Below the pieces are notes generated by a model. That model searched no databases. It saw only the letters and a program-made list of their open reading frames with translations, and was not told where the DNA came from. A stretch of DNA of 64,000 nt from Desulfurispirillum indicum S5 (lineage in GTDB: Bacteria; Chrysiogenota; Chrysiogenetes; Chrysiogenales; Chrysiogenaceae). The translations under genes were made by a program, and so were the position numbers. Of this stretch, positions 63,301 through 64,000 are shown one piece after another (the stretch's first letter is position 1; every line of letters begins with the position of its first letter). The DNA lies in the NCBI RefSeq assembly GCF_000177635.2, contig NC_014836.1, positions 849,501 to 913,500 of the forward strand, read 5' to 3'.

Positions 63301-64000
63301 TATGCTATCACTGGGTTCAATGGTGTACAGACTCTCCTCCAGCACGCGCAGGCCCATGTTCTGAAAGAGGGGAATCAGGTCACTGAGGAAGTACTGGGCC
63401 AGGGAGTAGATCTTCACATAGGCCGACACCTCGTCTTTGCGCTGAATGTCGACCTGATCGGCATTGGCGTCCAACAGGCGCTCCAGCAGGGAAATATCGT
63501 CTGTTGCCTCCTTGGGGGTATTTTCCGCCCGGTAATTCTCGGCAAAGGCGTTGCGGTACTTGAAGCTCAATTGCTCAATATCAGCATCCGCATCGCTGAA
63601 GAAAAAGGCAATGCGTTCCAGCAGGCGACCTGTCCAGTCAATGGTCTGCTCATCAATGCGGTTTTCCAGCGCGCTGAGGTCGACTTCCTTCAGAGATTCG
63701 TCAGGCACCAGATAGATATAGACCTTGATGGCGTCGGTATCGCTGCCGAAGTGGCGATACTCAAAGAGCTGTACCCGAAAGGCATCGCGGATGATATCCA
63801 GCGCGTCGCGCAGACTGCTCTGACTGTAGTTCATGGCCGGCAGAATCAGTAAAAGGCTCTGACCACGCACGTTGAGATTCTCCAGGGGAATAATCTTCAC
63901 CTTGTCAAAGGAGATGATATTCAGCAAATCGGTAACCACTTTGCTCAGCAGCGATGGCTGCATGAAAAAGAGGTCTTCCTTGGGATAGTAGTTGAGAATC
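60361..64000 (-). CDS. gdhB: NAD-dependent glutamate dehydrogenase, large (GDH-type), 5' end beyond window
   Basis: About 1212 codons lie in the window and the frame runs off the edge at 64000 (reading [12 protein letters not shown] before the internal Met at 63963). The large bacterial NAD-GDH family (about 1600 residues) has an N-terminal ACT-like region and a central catalytic Rossmann domain. It shows [50 protein letters not shown] and [15 protein letters not shown]. The enzyme deaminates glutamate to 2-oxoglutarate and ammonium, usually catabolically. Direct linkage to glnD suggests coordinated nitrogen control. The symbol follows the family and is not specific to this organism. Confidence 0.95.
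   Translation of the reverse strand, partial: [1212 protein letters not shown]

Overview
The window reads as a chromosomal segment of a Gram-negative, LPS-bearing, chemotactic bacterium with a respiratory, probably anaerobic or microaerophilic lifestyle. The evidence is a KDO transferase, an MsbA-type exporter, a methyl-accepting chemotaxis protein, cytochrome bd oxidase, several small ferredoxins, a c-type-heme sensor kinase, PilM-like and FapA-like proteins, and a large NAD-dependent glutamate dehydrogenase. Gene content and moderately high GC suggest a deltaproteobacterium-like or Chrysiogenota-like lineage. This is an inference; no rRNA is present to test it, and I saw no tRNA, CRISPR array or intact prophage.

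Layout. 1-1333 is a scar: a decayed IS3-family transposase abuts the truncated tip of an RHS protein. 1527-8530 (+) carries mutS2, a Tim44-like protein, argC, an RlpA/SPOR lipoprotein and a uracil permease-upp pair. 8607-12494 (-) carries gmhA, a TlpA-like thioredoxin, and a cation/H+ antiporter translationally coupled to a TrkA-N protein. 12700-15664 (+) is cydAB plus an unlisted 37-residue CydX-like membrane peptide, with a clear promoter and an operator-like palindrome. 15796-20548 (-) is a signalling group: a FapA-like protein, EAL-HDOD protein, CI/S24 repressor and receiver-histidine kinase. 20908-25717 (+) is a hom-thrC-apgM-lysC operon without thrB; the ApgM-family protein is a candidate homoserine kinase.

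25887-38530 holds a ferredoxin, an iclR gene, a transaldolase, then the rpmH-rnpA-yidD-yidC-jag block (rpmH is only 45 codons), a DHH phosphoesterase, a thiamine-binding protein, aspS, hisS, a two-gene RdgC-like pair, mrp and a lipoprotein. 38753-48638 holds pyrF, a small Fe-S protein, a DUF192 protein, the heme-sensor kinase, msrA, a DnaJ-domain protein, an MsbA-like exporter, an unknown exported protein, a SulP transporter and a YdjM-like membrane protein.

48750-52902 is the most unusual stretch. Two same-orientation copies of a long, diverged non-coding repeat (about 0.9 and 0.6 kb) bracket a cyclic-nucleotide-domain protein, a small exported protein and a ferredoxin. The copies share hairpins; one stem carries paired compensatory changes between copies and others keep pairing through wobble changes, which points to selection on RNA or DNA structure. 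A module of about 110 bp occurs three times, and a possible distant relative lies between msrA and the DnaJ-domain gene. After this come an MCP gene and folE. A minus-strand operon then runs from the window edge: NAD-glutamate dehydrogenase (5' end missing), glnD, an orphan PilM-like gene and the KDO transferase gene.
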